Shown: positions 7,471-15,570, numbered from the stretch's first letter. The stretch: DNA of 21,751 nt from Hyphomicrobiales bacterium (GCA_013214985.1 JABSRY010000004.1:1-21751), one strand, 5' to 3'. Translations and numbers: made by a program. Notes: generated by a model from the letters alone, not told the origin.

Positions 7471-8004
7471 ATGTACAATAAGGACGATTCACCAGAAATT
7501 AATTTTAACGAAATGGATGTTGAAATGGAAGATCATTTCAACAATTTTAATATTTCCATTGCAGATATTATCTTGGTATTTAGCTTTTTAATATTGTTTT
7601 CAATTGTATTTTTGCAATTTTTTACAAGATATGTGTTGAATGATTCAATATCCTGGACTGAAGAGGCAGCTAGATATTTACTTATTATCGTCGCGTTTGC
7701 GGGCGCCATTAGATGTCAAATTTATGACAGGCATATTACCCTAGAATTTATGGATAAATATTACGGTAAATTCAAAATTTATTTTGTAATCTTCTCACTG
7801 ATAATACTATTTTTCTTCTCAATATTTTTAAGCATATCGGCTTTTACGTTGGCCGATAAAACAATGTTTTTGAAAATGGTTTCTTTGCCATTTCCAAAGT
7901 TCTATTTGCATTATCTTATCATTGCGTTTTTGGTTATTAACAGCCTTGTTATTGCACGTCAAATAATTAGAAATATCCGTACGATTTCGAAAGGTAAAAT
8001 ATAA
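7471..8004 (+). CDS. dctQ: TRAP transporter small membrane subunit (DctQ family)
   Basis: The protein has 177 residues. The open frame begins at a TTG (7435), but the ATG at 7471 is chosen because AGGGAG lies just before it. It has an acidic N-terminal stretch and then four membrane segments (about residues 27-50, 60-80, 98-123 and 137-157). The family string FFTRYVLNDSISWTEEAARYLL follows the first segment. DctQ bridges the binding protein and the large permease in the inner membrane. It lies 60 bases after dctP and overlaps the dctM start by one base (TAATG), so the two are probably coupled in translation. Confidence 0.9.
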   Translation: MYNKDDSPEINFNEMDVEMEDHFNNFNISIADIILVFSFLILFSIVFLQFFTRYVLNDSISWTEEAARYLLIIVAFAGAIRCQIYDRHITLEFMDKYYGKFKIYFVIFSLIILFFFSIFLSISAFTLADKTMFLKMVSLPFPKFYLHYLIIAFLVINSLVIARQIIRNIRTISKGKI

Positions 8005-9284
8005 TGTCACTTATTATATTATTCGGTTCTCTGGCCATATTAATGTTGATCAGAATTCCAATTGCTTTTTCTTTAGCAATTTCATCTTTTTTTTACATTT
8101 TATATTCAGGTCTACCGCCGGTATTATTGTATCATACTATGGTGAATGGAATGGATAGCTTTACACTATTGTCAATTCCATTTTTTATCATGGCTGGTGG
8201 ATTAATGAATTCTGCGGGTATTACCCAAAGGATATTCGGCTTCGCGCGGTCATTGGTAGGTTGGATGCCAGGTGGTCTTGGACACGTGAATATAGGTTCG
8301 AGTATTATTTTCGCTGGTATGTCAGGCGCTGCGGTTGCCGATGCCGGTGGTCTTGGTGCAATTGAAATTAAAGCGATGCGTGATGCGGGTTATGACGATG
8401 ATTTTAGTGTAGGTATTACCGCTGCGTCTTCAACCATTGGTCCAGTTATACCTCCTTCATTACCACTTGTTATCTATGGCGTTATGGCTTCGGTTTCTAT
8501 TGGCCAGCTTTTTGTAGCCGGAATTATACCAGGATTAATGATGGCGCTCTCTTTATCACTTATGGTTTGGTGGATATCGTTTAAAAGAAAATATCCGATT
8601 GATGTTAAGTTTAACCTTAAAAATATTTATATTCAATTTAAACGCGCGTTTTTACCGTTAATGGCGCCCGTTATTATTGTTGGTGGAATTGTATCTGGTG
8701 CATTTACACCGACTGAAGCAGCCATCTGTGCAACAGCTTATTCTATATTTTTGGGGCTTGTCGTATACAGAACGCTAACATTAAGAAAATTGGCGGTTAT
8801 TTCAATAGAAACTATTGAAATAACCGCAGCCATCATGCTTATTGTTGGTGCAGCAAGTGTTTTTGCTTGGATATTGACCGCTAATCAAGTTGCAAATAAT
8901 TTCACTGAATTTGTGCTTAACTTTACGGATAATAAGAATGTTGTTTTACTGCTTATAATGGCTTTAGTGTTGGTCGTTGGTTTATTTATGGAAACAATTG
9001 CTGCAATTTCTATACTGGTTCCAGTTTTACTTCCTCTTACGGTACAATTTGGAATTGATCCGGTTCATTTAGGCATTATTGTAATTTTGAATTTAATGCT
9101 TGGATTATTAACGCCACCAGTAGGGATGGTTCTATTTGTTTTGTCGAGAGTTTCAGGTGTACCATTCGAAAAATGTGTTAAAGCAACTATTCCGTTCTTA
9201 GTACCATTAGTAATTGTACTTTTATTACTGACATTTATTCCAGAAATTACGCTTTATTTACCCGAACTCCTATATCGCGATTAG
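8004..9284 (+). CDS. dctM: TRAP transporter large permease (DctM family)
   Basis: The protein has 426 residues, the standard length, with about 12 hydrophobic segments. Family landmarks are IPFFIMAGGLMNSAGIT, FAGMSGAAVADAGGLGAIEIKAM, AASSTIGPVIPPSLPLVIYG, GAFTPTEAAICA and LGLLTPPVGMVLFVLSRVSG. It is the sodium-coupled channel subunit of the transporter. Its ATG shares a base with the dctQ stop; AAAGG lies upstream inside dctQ. The three TRAP genes are intact, so uptake should work even though the downstream operon has been disturbed. A gap of 281 bases with IS debris separates it from the next gene. Confidence 0.94.
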   Translation: MSLIILFGSLAILMLIRIPIAFSLAISSFFYILYSGLPPVLLYHTMVNGMDSFTLLSIPFFIMAGGLMNSAGITQRIFGFARSLVGWMPGGLGHVNIGSSIIFAGMSGAAVADAGGLGAIEIKAMRDAGYDDDFSVGITAASSTIGPVIPPSLPLVIYGVMASVSIGQLFVAGIIPGLMMALSLSLMVWWISFKRKYPIDVKFNLKNIYIQFKRAFLPLMAPVIIVGGIVSGAFTPTEAAICATAYSIFLGLVVYRTLTLRKLAVISIETIEITAAIMLIVGAASVFAWILTANQVANNFTEFVLNFTDNKNVVLLLIMALVLVVGLFMETIAAISILVPVLLPLTVQFGIDPVHLGIIVILNLMLGLLTPPVGMVLFVLSRVSGVPFEKCVKATIPFLVPLVIVLLLLTFIPEITLYLPELLYRD

Positions 9285-9453
9285 AAACGAACTCAGTTTT
9301 TGAGGTATGCAGTGGATTTTACATGATTAAGCTCTGAAAAAACGAGGTATTACTAGCCATGAACCGCCCTGAGTTTGCCAGAGGCTTCGAATCTATAGTG
9401 GAAGAAAACATTATGAGCAATAAAGACATGTATCTTTATCTGAAGTTCGAGCG

Positions 9454-9549
9454 TGTGCCATACTGATGGTGCTAGAAAATGAGCGTGATTATTCGTCTTT
9501 GTGGGCTGTAATTATGTTTATTTCTAGGCAGGCACGTAATGTTAATTAA
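9454..9549 (+). pseudogene. Short remnant of an IS3-family OrfA
   Basis: The gap 9285-9565 holds no intact gene. In one frame, 9454-9549 reads ILMVLENERDYSSLWAVIMF and a little more, to a TAA. This resembles the start of IS3-group OrfA proteins (typically RAVRMVLEH...Y.SQWAAI.SI). A neighbouring frame just upstream (9360-9465, beginning MNRPEFARGFESIVEEN) may be part of the same or another relic. Only about 30 residues remain. It sits between the TRAP genes and the catabolic genes and suggests that an insertion once split this operon. The call rests on a remembered family pattern. Confidence 0.45.
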
Positions 9550-9565
9550 TAATTGAGGCACGAAA

Positions 9566-10585
9566 ATGAATTTAAAATTTGATGAACAAATGCTTTGTGG
9601 CACTTGTGTAGAACCAGGTAAGTTTGATTTAACAACGGTAGATATGCCAAGTAATGCCCCCGCTGGCTGGGTATTGCTTGATATTCAAGCGGTTGGTATA
9701 TGTGGTACGGATTACCATATTTTTGAAGGTAAACACCCATATTTAAATTATCCTCGTGTTATAGGCCACGAACTTAGCGGCCGAGTGGTTAATGATGTTA
9801 ATGGTTGGAAACAGGGTGATTTAGTGGTGGTAAATCCCTATATATCGTGTGGTAAGTGCCACGCTTGTTTGCGATTGAAACCAAACTGTTGTTCAAATAT
9901 ACAAGTCTTAGGTGTTCATAGAGATGGTGGTTTGTGTGCTAGATTGGCCGTGCCTTTGACTAATATTTATGCAGCGACCGGGCTTAGTGAAATCGAAGCA
10001 GCGATGGTTGAATTTTTAGCTATTGGCGCTCATGCGGTGCGCCGTTCTAGCGTTTGCAATATTGACAGAGTCTTGGTTACAGGGGCTGGACCAATTGGTT
10101 TGGGCACTGCTCTATTTGCCCGCCTTACTGGAGCAGAAGTACATTTATTAGATGTGAGTGAAACTCGGCTTGAGTTGATTTCTCAAAAATTTAACTTTAA
10201 AAATATTCACGTTGTAGGTGCTGATTTATTAATTGGTGATCTTGCGGATGGTTTTGATGTTGTGTTTGATGCAACTGGTTATGCAAAAGCTATGGAAGCA
10301 GGTTTTGGCTATGTTGCTCATGGTGGACAGTATATTTTTGTGAGTGTTGTTAAAGATAAAATCACTTTTGATGATGGCGAATTTCATAAAAGAGAGATGA
10401 GTATTATCGGCAGTCGTAATGCGTTAAAAGAAGATTTTGATACAGTTGTTCTTGCTATAAAAAACAAACAAATTGATACAAGTGCACTGGCTTCAGAAAT
10501 ATTAAGCTTAACCGAAATGAAAACTCGGTTTGGTGAACTGGTGAACGATAGAGAAACGCTAATTAAAGCAATTGTAAAATTGTAA
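9566..10585 (+). CDS. Zinc-dependent sugar-acid dehydrogenase (LgoD/GulD-like)
   Basis: The protein has 339 residues in the medium-chain dehydrogenase family. The catalytic zinc region shows C46 in GICGTDYH and H68-E69 in GHE. The structural zinc site has four cysteines, C95, C98, C101 and C109. The NAD-binding fold has GAGPIG at 173-178 and an acidic residue (D196) at the end of the second strand, which favours NAD over NADP. The strings VLGVHRDGG and EFHKREMSIIGSRNALKEDF closely match my memory of E. coli LgoD (L-galactonate dehydrogenase); L-gulonate 5-dehydrogenases are in the same group. Likely reaction: oxidation of L-galactonate or L-gulonate at C5 to tagaturonate or fructuronate. GAGG precedes the ATG. 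The next gene, altronate dehydratase, starts 10 bases after the stop. Confidence 0.85.
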   Translation: MNLKFDEQMLCGTCVEPGKFDLTTVDMPSNAPAGWVLLDIQAVGICGTDYHIFEGKHPYLNYPRVIGHELSGRVVNDVNGWKQGDLVVVNPYISCGKCHACLRLKPNCCSNIQVLGVHRDGGLCARLAVPLTNIYAATGLSEIEAAMVEFLAIGAHAVRRSSVCNIDRVLVTGAGPIGLGTALFARLTGAEVHLLDVSETRLELISQKFNFKNIHVVGADLLIGDLADGFDVVFDATGYAKAMEAGFGYVAHGGQYIFVSVVKDKITFDDGEFHKREMSIIGSRNALKEDFDTVVLAIKNKQIDTSALASEILSLTEMKTRFGELVNDRETLIKAIVKL

Positions 10586-10595
10586 CAAGTTAAAT

Positions 10596-12134
10596 ATGAA
10601 CATATATATGAGTAAATCCCAAAAAGCATTTTTATGCTTAAATTCTGAAGATAATGTAATTGTTGCCTTACGTAATATCCAAAAAGGTGAATGCTTAATG
10701 GATGGAAAAGTAGTTGTTAAGCAAGACATATTGCAAGGTCATAAAATCATTATCCAGAACGCCAATAAGGGTGACCTTATTATTAAGTTCGGCCAATCTA
10801 TAGGTATGCTAAGCCAAAATGTAAAATCAGGTGAACATATTCATACTCATAATTTGAGTATGAGGGGGGGGCAAACTAATTATGAATATTCTACAGATGT
10901 TAAAACCATTAAAGAGGCCAGTGGTAAACGTTTTTTTGATGGTTATTTACGCCCAAATGGCAAGGTAGGCACCCGTAATTATATAGGCATTATTACCACA
11001 GTGAACTGTTCTGGTTCTGTTGCAAAATTTATTGCTGATCAAGTGGTGAAAAACGGTGTTTTAAATGGTTATGATAATATTGATGGCATTGTGCCACTGG
11101 TTCATGGCACGGGTTGCGGTATGTCTACCAATGGCGAAGGGTATGAGACGTTATTCAGAACCATTACGGGTTATACGCAACATGCCAATTTTGGTGCGAT
11201 ATTATTGATTGGGCTCGGCTGTGAAGTTATGCAACTGAGTGATTTAATTGGTGATCAAAAAATAACAACCGATGGCAATTTGCGATATATGACGATTCAG
11301 AGTTTGGGCGGTACGCGTAAAACTGTTGATCGCGGTGTGGAAATCATCGCTGAACTTGCTGAACTTGCTAACACTGTTTGTCGAAGCTCACAACCAATCT
11401 CACATCTTTGCATTGGAATGCAATGCGGAGGTTCTGACGGTCATTCAGGAATTACTGCAAACCCAGTTTTGGGTATGGCATCTGACAAACTCATAAGCTA
11501 TGGAGCAACCACTATATTGTCGGAAACTTCCGAAATATATGGAGCAGAACAATTGCTAACAAAACGTGCAGAAACTATTGAGGTGGGTAGGCAGCTAATA
11601 GAGCGTGTCCGTTGGTGGGAAGATTATTGTACAAGAAATGGTGGCGAGATGAATAACAATCCATCACCTGGCAATAAACGTGGCGGATTGACCACAATTT
11701 TAGAAAAGTCACTTGGTGCTGTCGCAAAGTCTGGTAGCGCTCCTTTGTCTGGGGTTTATAAATATGCTGAGCCAATTGATAAAAAAGGATTGGTTTTCAT
11801 GGACAGTCCAGGTTACGACCCCGCTTCAGTTACAGGACAGACAGCATCTGGAGCGAATATGATAGTTTTCACAACTGGACGAGGGTCGGTTTCAGGCTAT
11901 AAACCAGCACCTTGTATCAAATTGGCTACCAACAGCGCCATGTATAAACGCCTTGCTGAAGACATGGATTTAAATTGTGGTGATATTATTAGCGATGGTA
12001 CTTCGATGCTGGATAAGAGCCTTGAGCTGTTTTTTCTGATTATAGACGTTGCATCTGGTAAACAATCGAAAAGTGAAAAATTAGGTTTTGGCGGGTGTGA
12101 ATTCGTGCCATGGCAAATTGGCGCAGTTATGTGA
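10596..12134 (+). CDS. uxaA: Altronate dehydratase, full-length UxaA family
   Basis: The protein has 512 residues, close to E. coli UxaA. An N-terminal SAF domain (about residues 10-90) ends in the metal-binding HTHNLS string. The large C-terminal domain starts with FFDGYLRPNGKVGTRNYIGI and carries VHGTGCGM, IGLGCEVMQ, MQCGGSDGHSGITANP and TTGRGSVSGYKPAPCIKL. This enzyme removes water from an aldonate such as D-altronate to give 2-keto-3-deoxygluconate, using iron or manganese. A second ATG at 10608 is an equally possible start. It is tightly linked to the dehydrogenase. A reductase linking tagaturonate to altronate, a KDG kinase and an aldolase are not in the window, so the pathway must be completed elsewhere or is broken. 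Related dehydratases act on other acids, so the substrate is not proven. Confidence 0.88.
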   Translation: MNIYMSKSQKAFLCLNSEDNVIVALRNIQKGECLMDGKVVVKQDILQGHKIIIQNANKGDLIIKFGQSIGMLSQNVKSGEHIHTHNLSMRGGQTNYEYSTDVKTIKEASGKRFFDGYLRPNGKVGTRNYIGIITTVNCSGSVAKFIADQVVKNGVLNGYDNIDGIVPLVHGTGCGMSTNGEGYETLFRTITGYTQHANFGAILLIGLGCEVMQLSDLIGDQKITTDGNLRYMTIQSLGGTRKTVDRGVEIIAELAELANTVCRSSQPISHLCIGMQCGGSDGHSGITANPVLGMASDKLISYGATTILSETSEIYGAEQLLTKRAETIEVGRQLIERVRWWEDYCTRNGGEMNNNPSPGNKRGGLTTILEKSLGAVAKSGSAPLSGVYKYAEPIDKKGLVFMDSPGYDPASVTGQTASGANMIVFTTGRGSVSGYKPAPCIKLATNSAMYKRLAEDMDLNCGDIISDGTSMLDKSLELFFLIIDVASGKQSKSEKLGFGGCEFVPWQIGAVM

Positions 12135-12149
12135 TTTATATAAAATTTT

Positions 12150-12169
12150 AGGAGAGTAATATGCCGTGA
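12150..12169 (+). pseudogene. Orphan ribosome-binding site and start codon of a lost operon gene
   Basis: AGGAGAG at 12150-12156 is followed at normal distance by ATG at 12161, then CCG and TGA. A perfect initiation site that leads only two codons suggests the next gene of the uxaA operon was deleted just after its start, and foreign DNA begins by about 12167. No remaining codons identify the lost gene; a kinase, aldolase or reductase would be expected here by pathway logic. Confidence 0.5.
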
Positions 12170-12222
12170 TACGCGTCAATAATTGAGATTAATTAGGTAT
12201 TGCGCTCATTCGTGCGTAAATG

Positions 12223-12236
12223 GGCTCTGTTGCAAA
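12223..12236 (+). repeat. Isolated IS6-like terminal repeat
   Basis: GGCTCTGTTGCAAA at 12223-12236 is the standard terminal sequence of many IS6-family elements. It points to the right and differs from the ends of the complete IS6 element at 12443. No IS6 gene follows it. It is best read as the stub of another IS6 copy, possibly the one that removed the gene after uxaA. The bases 12237-12317 show nothing else I can assign. Confidence 0.55.
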
Positions 12237-12317
12237 TAATGAGTGTTTGATGTAGATTTTTGGTTTTGTCGAGTTTTATTCAAGCATCGCGGTAATGCTC
12301 CCATTTTTAATGGGGAT

Positions 12318-12442
12318 GGATTCAACGGGTCACCGCAACATACGATAATAATCTAATAGCAAAGAAGGATTAGAGCGTATGATTAAACTAGCCCCTATGG
12401 ACGAAATTAAAAAAGCAATAATTTGGAACAAGTGGGAAAAGG
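12318..12442 (+). pseudogene. Left end and N-terminus of an IS30-like transposase, cut by IS6
   Basis: ATG at 12379 has AAGGATT upstream and reads MIKLAPMDEIKKAIIWNKWE plus two residues up to 12442, where the IS6 end begins. The pattern MDE-K-IIW-KW-KG is like the start of some IS30-family transposases. GGATTCAACGGGTCACCGCAACA-like sequence at 12318-12340 resembles an IS30-type end. Only about 21 residues survive, and the frame then runs into the IS6 element. The family name is a tentative reading. Confidence 0.4.
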
Positions 12443-13270
12443 GGTTCTGTCGCAAACTGCAAATGCAGACGGGGTCGCGCCTTTTATTAGACACAGTTAT
12501 TCAGCGAGTGCAGCAAATTGTTGAAAAGCAGTTTTTCCAGTGGTTCCAAATTGTTGTTTGCGGATCATATGTGCAACCTCAATTCCCTCCAGTGTAGCAG
12601 AAGCTGAGTGGAACGCTTTAAAACCCATCATTTGCTTGGTCAGCTTTTTAATGAACCTGTGGTCTTGCTCAATAATATTGTTTAGATATTTAACTTGCAA
12701 AATATCAATTAGCCAGAACCAACCGTTGATAATTAACTGACAATTTATGTTATGTAATCCAGCAAGATTTGCTCCACTTTTGTCAATTACTACTTTATCA
12801 GGGAAGCCATTCGTTTGAATAGTTTTCTTAAAAAAATCAGTCGCTGCATCTTTATCACGGTTCACGGACAGCATGAAATCTAGGGTTTTAACGTGTTTAT
12901 CGACGGCACGATAATAATATGTCCACTTGCCTCTTACCTTGATATAAGTTTCGTCCATGCGCCACGATGTGCTGGTGCCGGACTTCCGACGCTGTGCTTG
13001 ACTGGAAATTAAAGGTGAATATTTTATAACCCATCGGTTCAGGGTAGCATGATCCACAGTCACGCCGCGCTCTGCCATAATTTCTTCCAGATCACGATAG
13101 GAAACCGCATAGCGAACATAAAAGAACACCGCATATAAAATGACGTCTTTGGGGAAATGACTGCCTGAAAATGATATCATCATGGTGACCTAAATATGTT
13201 GCTTGTTTTAACATGCTTATATACTCAGATGAAAATATCAATAAAACCCTAAAATCTTTGCGACAAAACC
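12443..13270 (-). mobile_element. Complete IS6-family insertion sequence (828 bp)
   Basis: The ends are GGTTCTGTCGCAAA at 12443-12456 and its inverted partner (GGTTTTGTCGCAAA on the minus strand) at 13257-13270, identical at 13 of 14 positions. Between them lies one intact DDE transposase gene. Length and ends are typical of the family. No 8-base target duplication is seen: the bases before (GGAAAAGG) and after (TTAATAAT) differ. The left side interrupts an IS30-like gene and the right side an IS200-like end, so it marks a recombination or deletion join and not a simple insertion. Confidence 0.85.
12497..13183 (-). CDS. IS6-family DDE transposase
   Basis: The protein has 228 residues, the usual size. 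An N-terminal helix-turn-helix region (VSYRDLEEIMAERGVTVDHA, about 28-47) precedes the catalytic core with D77 in RMDETYIKVRGKW, D134 in VVIDKSGANLAGL and E172 in YLNNIIEQDHRFIK, the DDE triad of the family. The C-terminal GFKAFHSASATLEGIEVAHM is also characteristic. It is complete and likely active. It copies or fuses replicons through replicative transposition and is a common cause of the kind of truncated neighbours seen here. The upstream end lies at 13257-13270. Confidence 0.93.
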   Translation of the reverse strand: MMISFSGSHFPKDVILYAVFFYVRYAVSYRDLEEIMAERGVTVDHATLNRWVIKYSPLISSQAQRRKSGTSTSWRMDETYIKVRGKWTYYYRAVDKHVKTLDFMLSVNRDKDAATDFFKKTIQTNGFPDKVVIDKSGANLAGLHNINCQLIINGWFWLIDILQVKYLNNIIEQDHRFIKKLTKQMMGFKAFHSASATLEGIEVAHMIRKQQFGTTGKTAFQQFAALAE

Positions 13271-13308
13271 TTAATAATCGGTGGTTAAGAATCGAGACTT
13301 ATGGAAAT
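13271..13308 (-). repeat. Remnant of a second IS200-like left end, cut by IS6
   Basis: The reverse complement of 13271-13308 matches 4417-4454, the left end of the IS200-like element, at 33 of 38 positions, including 16 unbroken bases (AACCACCGATTATTAA). The match stops exactly where the IS6 end begins, in the middle of the IS200 hairpin. So a related but diverged copy once lay here, and the IS6 element removed the rest of it. Confidence 0.7.
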
Positions 13309-13351
13309 AAAATATGTCACAGAATGCGCCAATATTGATTAAATTTAAAAT

Positions 13352-14314
13352 TTAAGAAAAGTCAATTTCCATAATCAACCGTTGTTCAATTGCTTTATCT
13401 AGCACCATTTTAGCAACACAAAGATCTTGTAAAGCTATCCCGGAACTATCAAAAATTGTGATTTGTTCAAGATTAGTACGTCCTTCATTATCACCAATCA
13501 AGACAGCACCTATCGAACATATTTTTAATTCTTGGGTGGAATTACTAGCTGCCTCAAATTCTCCAATAGCACGTGATTGAGTGGGTGAATCCGCATATAA
13601 TTTAGCCTTTCTAACCAATTCAATTGGTAATTCCTGTTTACCAGATTGATCCGCCCCCATAGCAGAAATGTGTGTTCCCGATTTAATCCACTCCTCCTTA
13701 AATAGAGGTGATGTCGAATTAGTCACCGTCACTAAGATATCTGCTGCGCGACAAACCGATTCAACAGATGCAGATTCCGCTATAATCCCCAGTTTCTCCA
13801 ATTGTTCCACTGCTTTTAAAACCGTTCCTTCCGTGCGACTATGAATAAGAATTTTCTGAATATCTCTAACTTTGCATATTGCCTTTATTTCAAAAATGGC
13901 TTGATGTCCTGCACCAAGAACACCTAAAATGCGAGCATTTTTTCGAGCTAACTTATTTGTTGCTACGGCATTTGCCGCTGCAGTTCTTAAACCATTTAAA
14001 TATCCAGCGTTAATCACTGCTTGTATAACCCCGGTTTCTTCATTAAGGATCAAAGTCGTCGTGCTATGATTGGGCAAGCCTTTTGAGTGATTGTCAGCCC
14101 AATATGAACCGATTTTAAGCCCTGAAAGCTTCTGAACGCTAAGATTTCCAGATTTAATTGAGAAGCTATTCCCTTCATCACAGCCATTCGCAATCACAAC
14201 AGGAAATATTGCTCCTTTTTTCTCATAAGCTGCTACAAATGCTTCTGAAACAGCCTCAAAAGCCAAACCCTCATTTGCAATTTTTTTTACATTATCTTCT
14301 GAAAGAATAAACAT
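13352..14314 (-). CDS. Ornithine cyclodeaminase/mu-crystallin family enzyme (imine reductase-like)
   Basis: The protein has 320 residues. ATG at 14314-14312 is chosen over an upstream TTG (14347) that would overlap the neighbour, because MFILSEDNVKKI is the usual start of the family. Landmarks are SFSIKSGNL (substrate-side lysine), GLRTAAANAVATNKLARK, the NAD(P) loop GVLGAGHQA, and a late IFDSSGIALQDLCVAKMV. Members include ornithine cyclodeaminase, ketimine reductases, delta-1-pyrroline-2-carboxylate reductase and iminosuccinate reductase. Which of these it is cannot be read here. It starts 19 bases after the stop of the PLP enzyme, so the two are one transcription unit. A joint role in handling an imino or amino dicarboxylate fits that partner. 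Confidence 0.85.
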   Translation of the reverse strand: MFILSEDNVKKIANEGLAFEAVSEAFVAAYEKKGAIFPVVIANGCDEGNSFSIKSGNLSVQKLSGLKIGSYWADNHSKGLPNHSTTTLILNEETGVIQAVINAGYLNGLRTAAANAVATNKLARKNARILGVLGAGHQAIFEIKAICKVRDIQKILIHSRTEGTVLKAVEQLEKLGIIAESASVESVCRAADILVTVTNSTSPLFKEEWIKSGTHISAMGADQSGKQELPIELVRKAKLYADSPTQSRAIGEFEAASNSTQELKICSIGAVLIGDNEGRTNLEQITIFDSSGIALQDLCVAKMVLDKAIEQRLIMEIDFS

Positions 14315-14333
14315 ATTTGTACTTTCTATAATA

Positions 14334-15479
14334 TTACCAACCACCAAAGCGAGACCAATTTTCTATCAACTTTCCCTCGGCATTGAGCACATGATAAGTT
14401 TCATGCTGTGCGGCAGTTGCACATGCATGATTAGGCAAAATACGTAAGCGGGTGCCTATCAGCAAATGTGGTGTTTCTTGTTCCATTTTTTGCTCCAAAT
14501 TCGGGCGAGACGTAATAATACCATGCTCCTGATTTGTCTCAATAACCACTAAATCAGGAATGATGTTACCTGCCTCGTCACAGACAATTCCAAAATATTG
14601 GTCAGTCGCTTGATTTGCTGTGCCCCTATCTCGTGAAAGTGCCATCCAGCCCGCATCTATAAAAATTTGCCTCTTCTTACTATTCCAACCATTAACGGTT
14701 GTAAGAACGCTCAAGGCAATATTTTCTTTCTTACAAACCCCAACGCCTGCTTGCACAAGATCAAAAAATAAATAAACACCCGCTCTAATTTCCGTAACGC
14801 CTTGCACTTCAATACGCGCCAATGCTGTTGGGGTTGACCCGACACTAACATGATGGCATTCAAACCCCGCAGCCCTCAAAACATTTGCCATCTTAACAGC
14901 TTTTGTTGCTTCATTTAATGCCGATTCACATATTAGTTTTGTATCTGATAAGTTATAACTTTCACCTGCATGTGCCATAACACCATGAAGTTTCCCGCCT
15001 TGTTCCAGCCGCCTGGCAATATCAATTAGTCGGTCTGACTCGTCAATAGAAATGCCCGCACGATGTCCATCAACATCAATCTCAATGAAAGCAGGAATAG
15101 CTTCTCCAGTTTTATTTGATTTACTCGCAATGGCATTAGCCATTTCCTCACTATCAATCAAGACTTTAAGATCAATCCCTTCGCGGCGCAAAGATACCGC
15201 ATGATCCAGTTTCTGAGCAGTAATCGCTACAGCGTATAGAATATCTTTAAACCCTGCTCGCCCGAACTCTTGTGCTTCCTTTAAAGTAGAAACAGTGATG
15301 GGGCAGTCCGTCCCGCCCAAAACATATCGAGCAGCTGAAACAGACTTTAAAGTTTTTAAATGTGGTCTTAAACTACATGATCGGCTTTTTACTTGCTTAA
15401 TCATGCGGTTTTGATTTACTCTCATTTTACTTTCGTCCAACAATAAACATGGCGTATTCAAGTCTGCTAAAACATTCAT
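14334..15479 (-). CDS. D-threonine aldolase-like PLP enzyme, probable 3-hydroxyaspartate dehydratase type
   Basis: The protein has 381 residues of fold type III, in the D-threonine aldolase/DSD1 group. GTGGAG precedes the ATG at 15479. The PLP lysine is K42 in LRPHLKTLKS. Further strings are ITVSTLKEAQEF, DILYAVAIT, IDVDGHRAGI, VSVGSTPTALA, GVYLFFDLV, DAGWMALSRDRGTA and NQEHGI. The metal site is H351-x-C353 in LPNHACAT. From memory these strings are closest to D-threo-3-hydroxyaspartate dehydratase (which gives oxaloacetate and ammonia), with D-threonine/3-hydroxyaspartate aldolases and D-serine dehydratases as alternatives. It is cytosolic, in an operon with the mu-crystallin-like enzyme, and divergent from a LysR gene. 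Confidence 0.85.
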   Translation of the reverse strand: MNVLADLNTPCLLLDESKMRVNQNRMIKQVKSRSCSLRPHLKTLKSVSAARYVLGGTDCPITVSTLKEAQEFGRAGFKDILYAVAITAQKLDHAVSLRREGIDLKVLIDSEEMANAIASKSNKTGEAIPAFIEIDVDGHRAGISIDESDRLIDIARRLEQGGKLHGVMAHAGESYNLSDTKLICESALNEATKAVKMANVLRAAGFECHHVSVGSTPTALARIEVQGVTEIRAGVYLFFDLVQAGVGVCKKENIALSVLTTVNGWNSKKRQIFIDAGWMALSRDRGTANQATDQYFGIVCDEAGNIIPDLVVIETNQEHGIITSRPNLEQKMEQETPHLLIGTRLRILPNHACATAAQHETYHVLNAEGKLIENWSRFGGW

Positions 15480-15504
15480 TATAGATCTCCACTTTGGTTA
15501 TGAC

Positions 15505-15563
15505 TTGACAATAACAGATTATTAGATAAAATTTACTTATGATTACTAACTATAATAATTAGT
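15505..15563. promoter_or_regulatory. Divergent LysR promoter-operator region
   Basis: On the plus strand TTGACA (15505-15510) and TAAAAT (15527-15532) are 16 bases apart, a strong promoter for the LysR gene. A dyad ACTAA-N9-TTAGT at 15545-15563 lies between the two divergent starts and has the size of a LysR-type box. A minus-strand TTGACT at 15560-15565 may be part of the promoter of the enzyme pair. The arrangement is the classic one for a LysR regulator that controls its divergent neighbour. Confidence 0.5.
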
Positions 15564-15570
15564 CAAACTT

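Noticed and set aside
9301..9330. Possible terminator after dctM (CTCA-GTTTT-TGAG)
   Set aside because: The stem is only 4 base pairs and no T-run follows, so it is too weak to call.
12379..12597. Plus-strand open frame of 72 codons as one gene
   Set aside because: It crosses the IS6 border at 12443. Only the first ~21 codons belong to an older gene, and the rest is antisense to the IS6 transposase tail.
13352..15479. A complete beta-hydroxyaspartate cycle cluster
   Set aside because: Only aldolase/dehydratase-like and reductase-like genes are present. The aminotransferase, the BhcB-type dehydratase and the IclR regulator are missing, and the PLP enzyme's motifs fit the dehydratase branch better.
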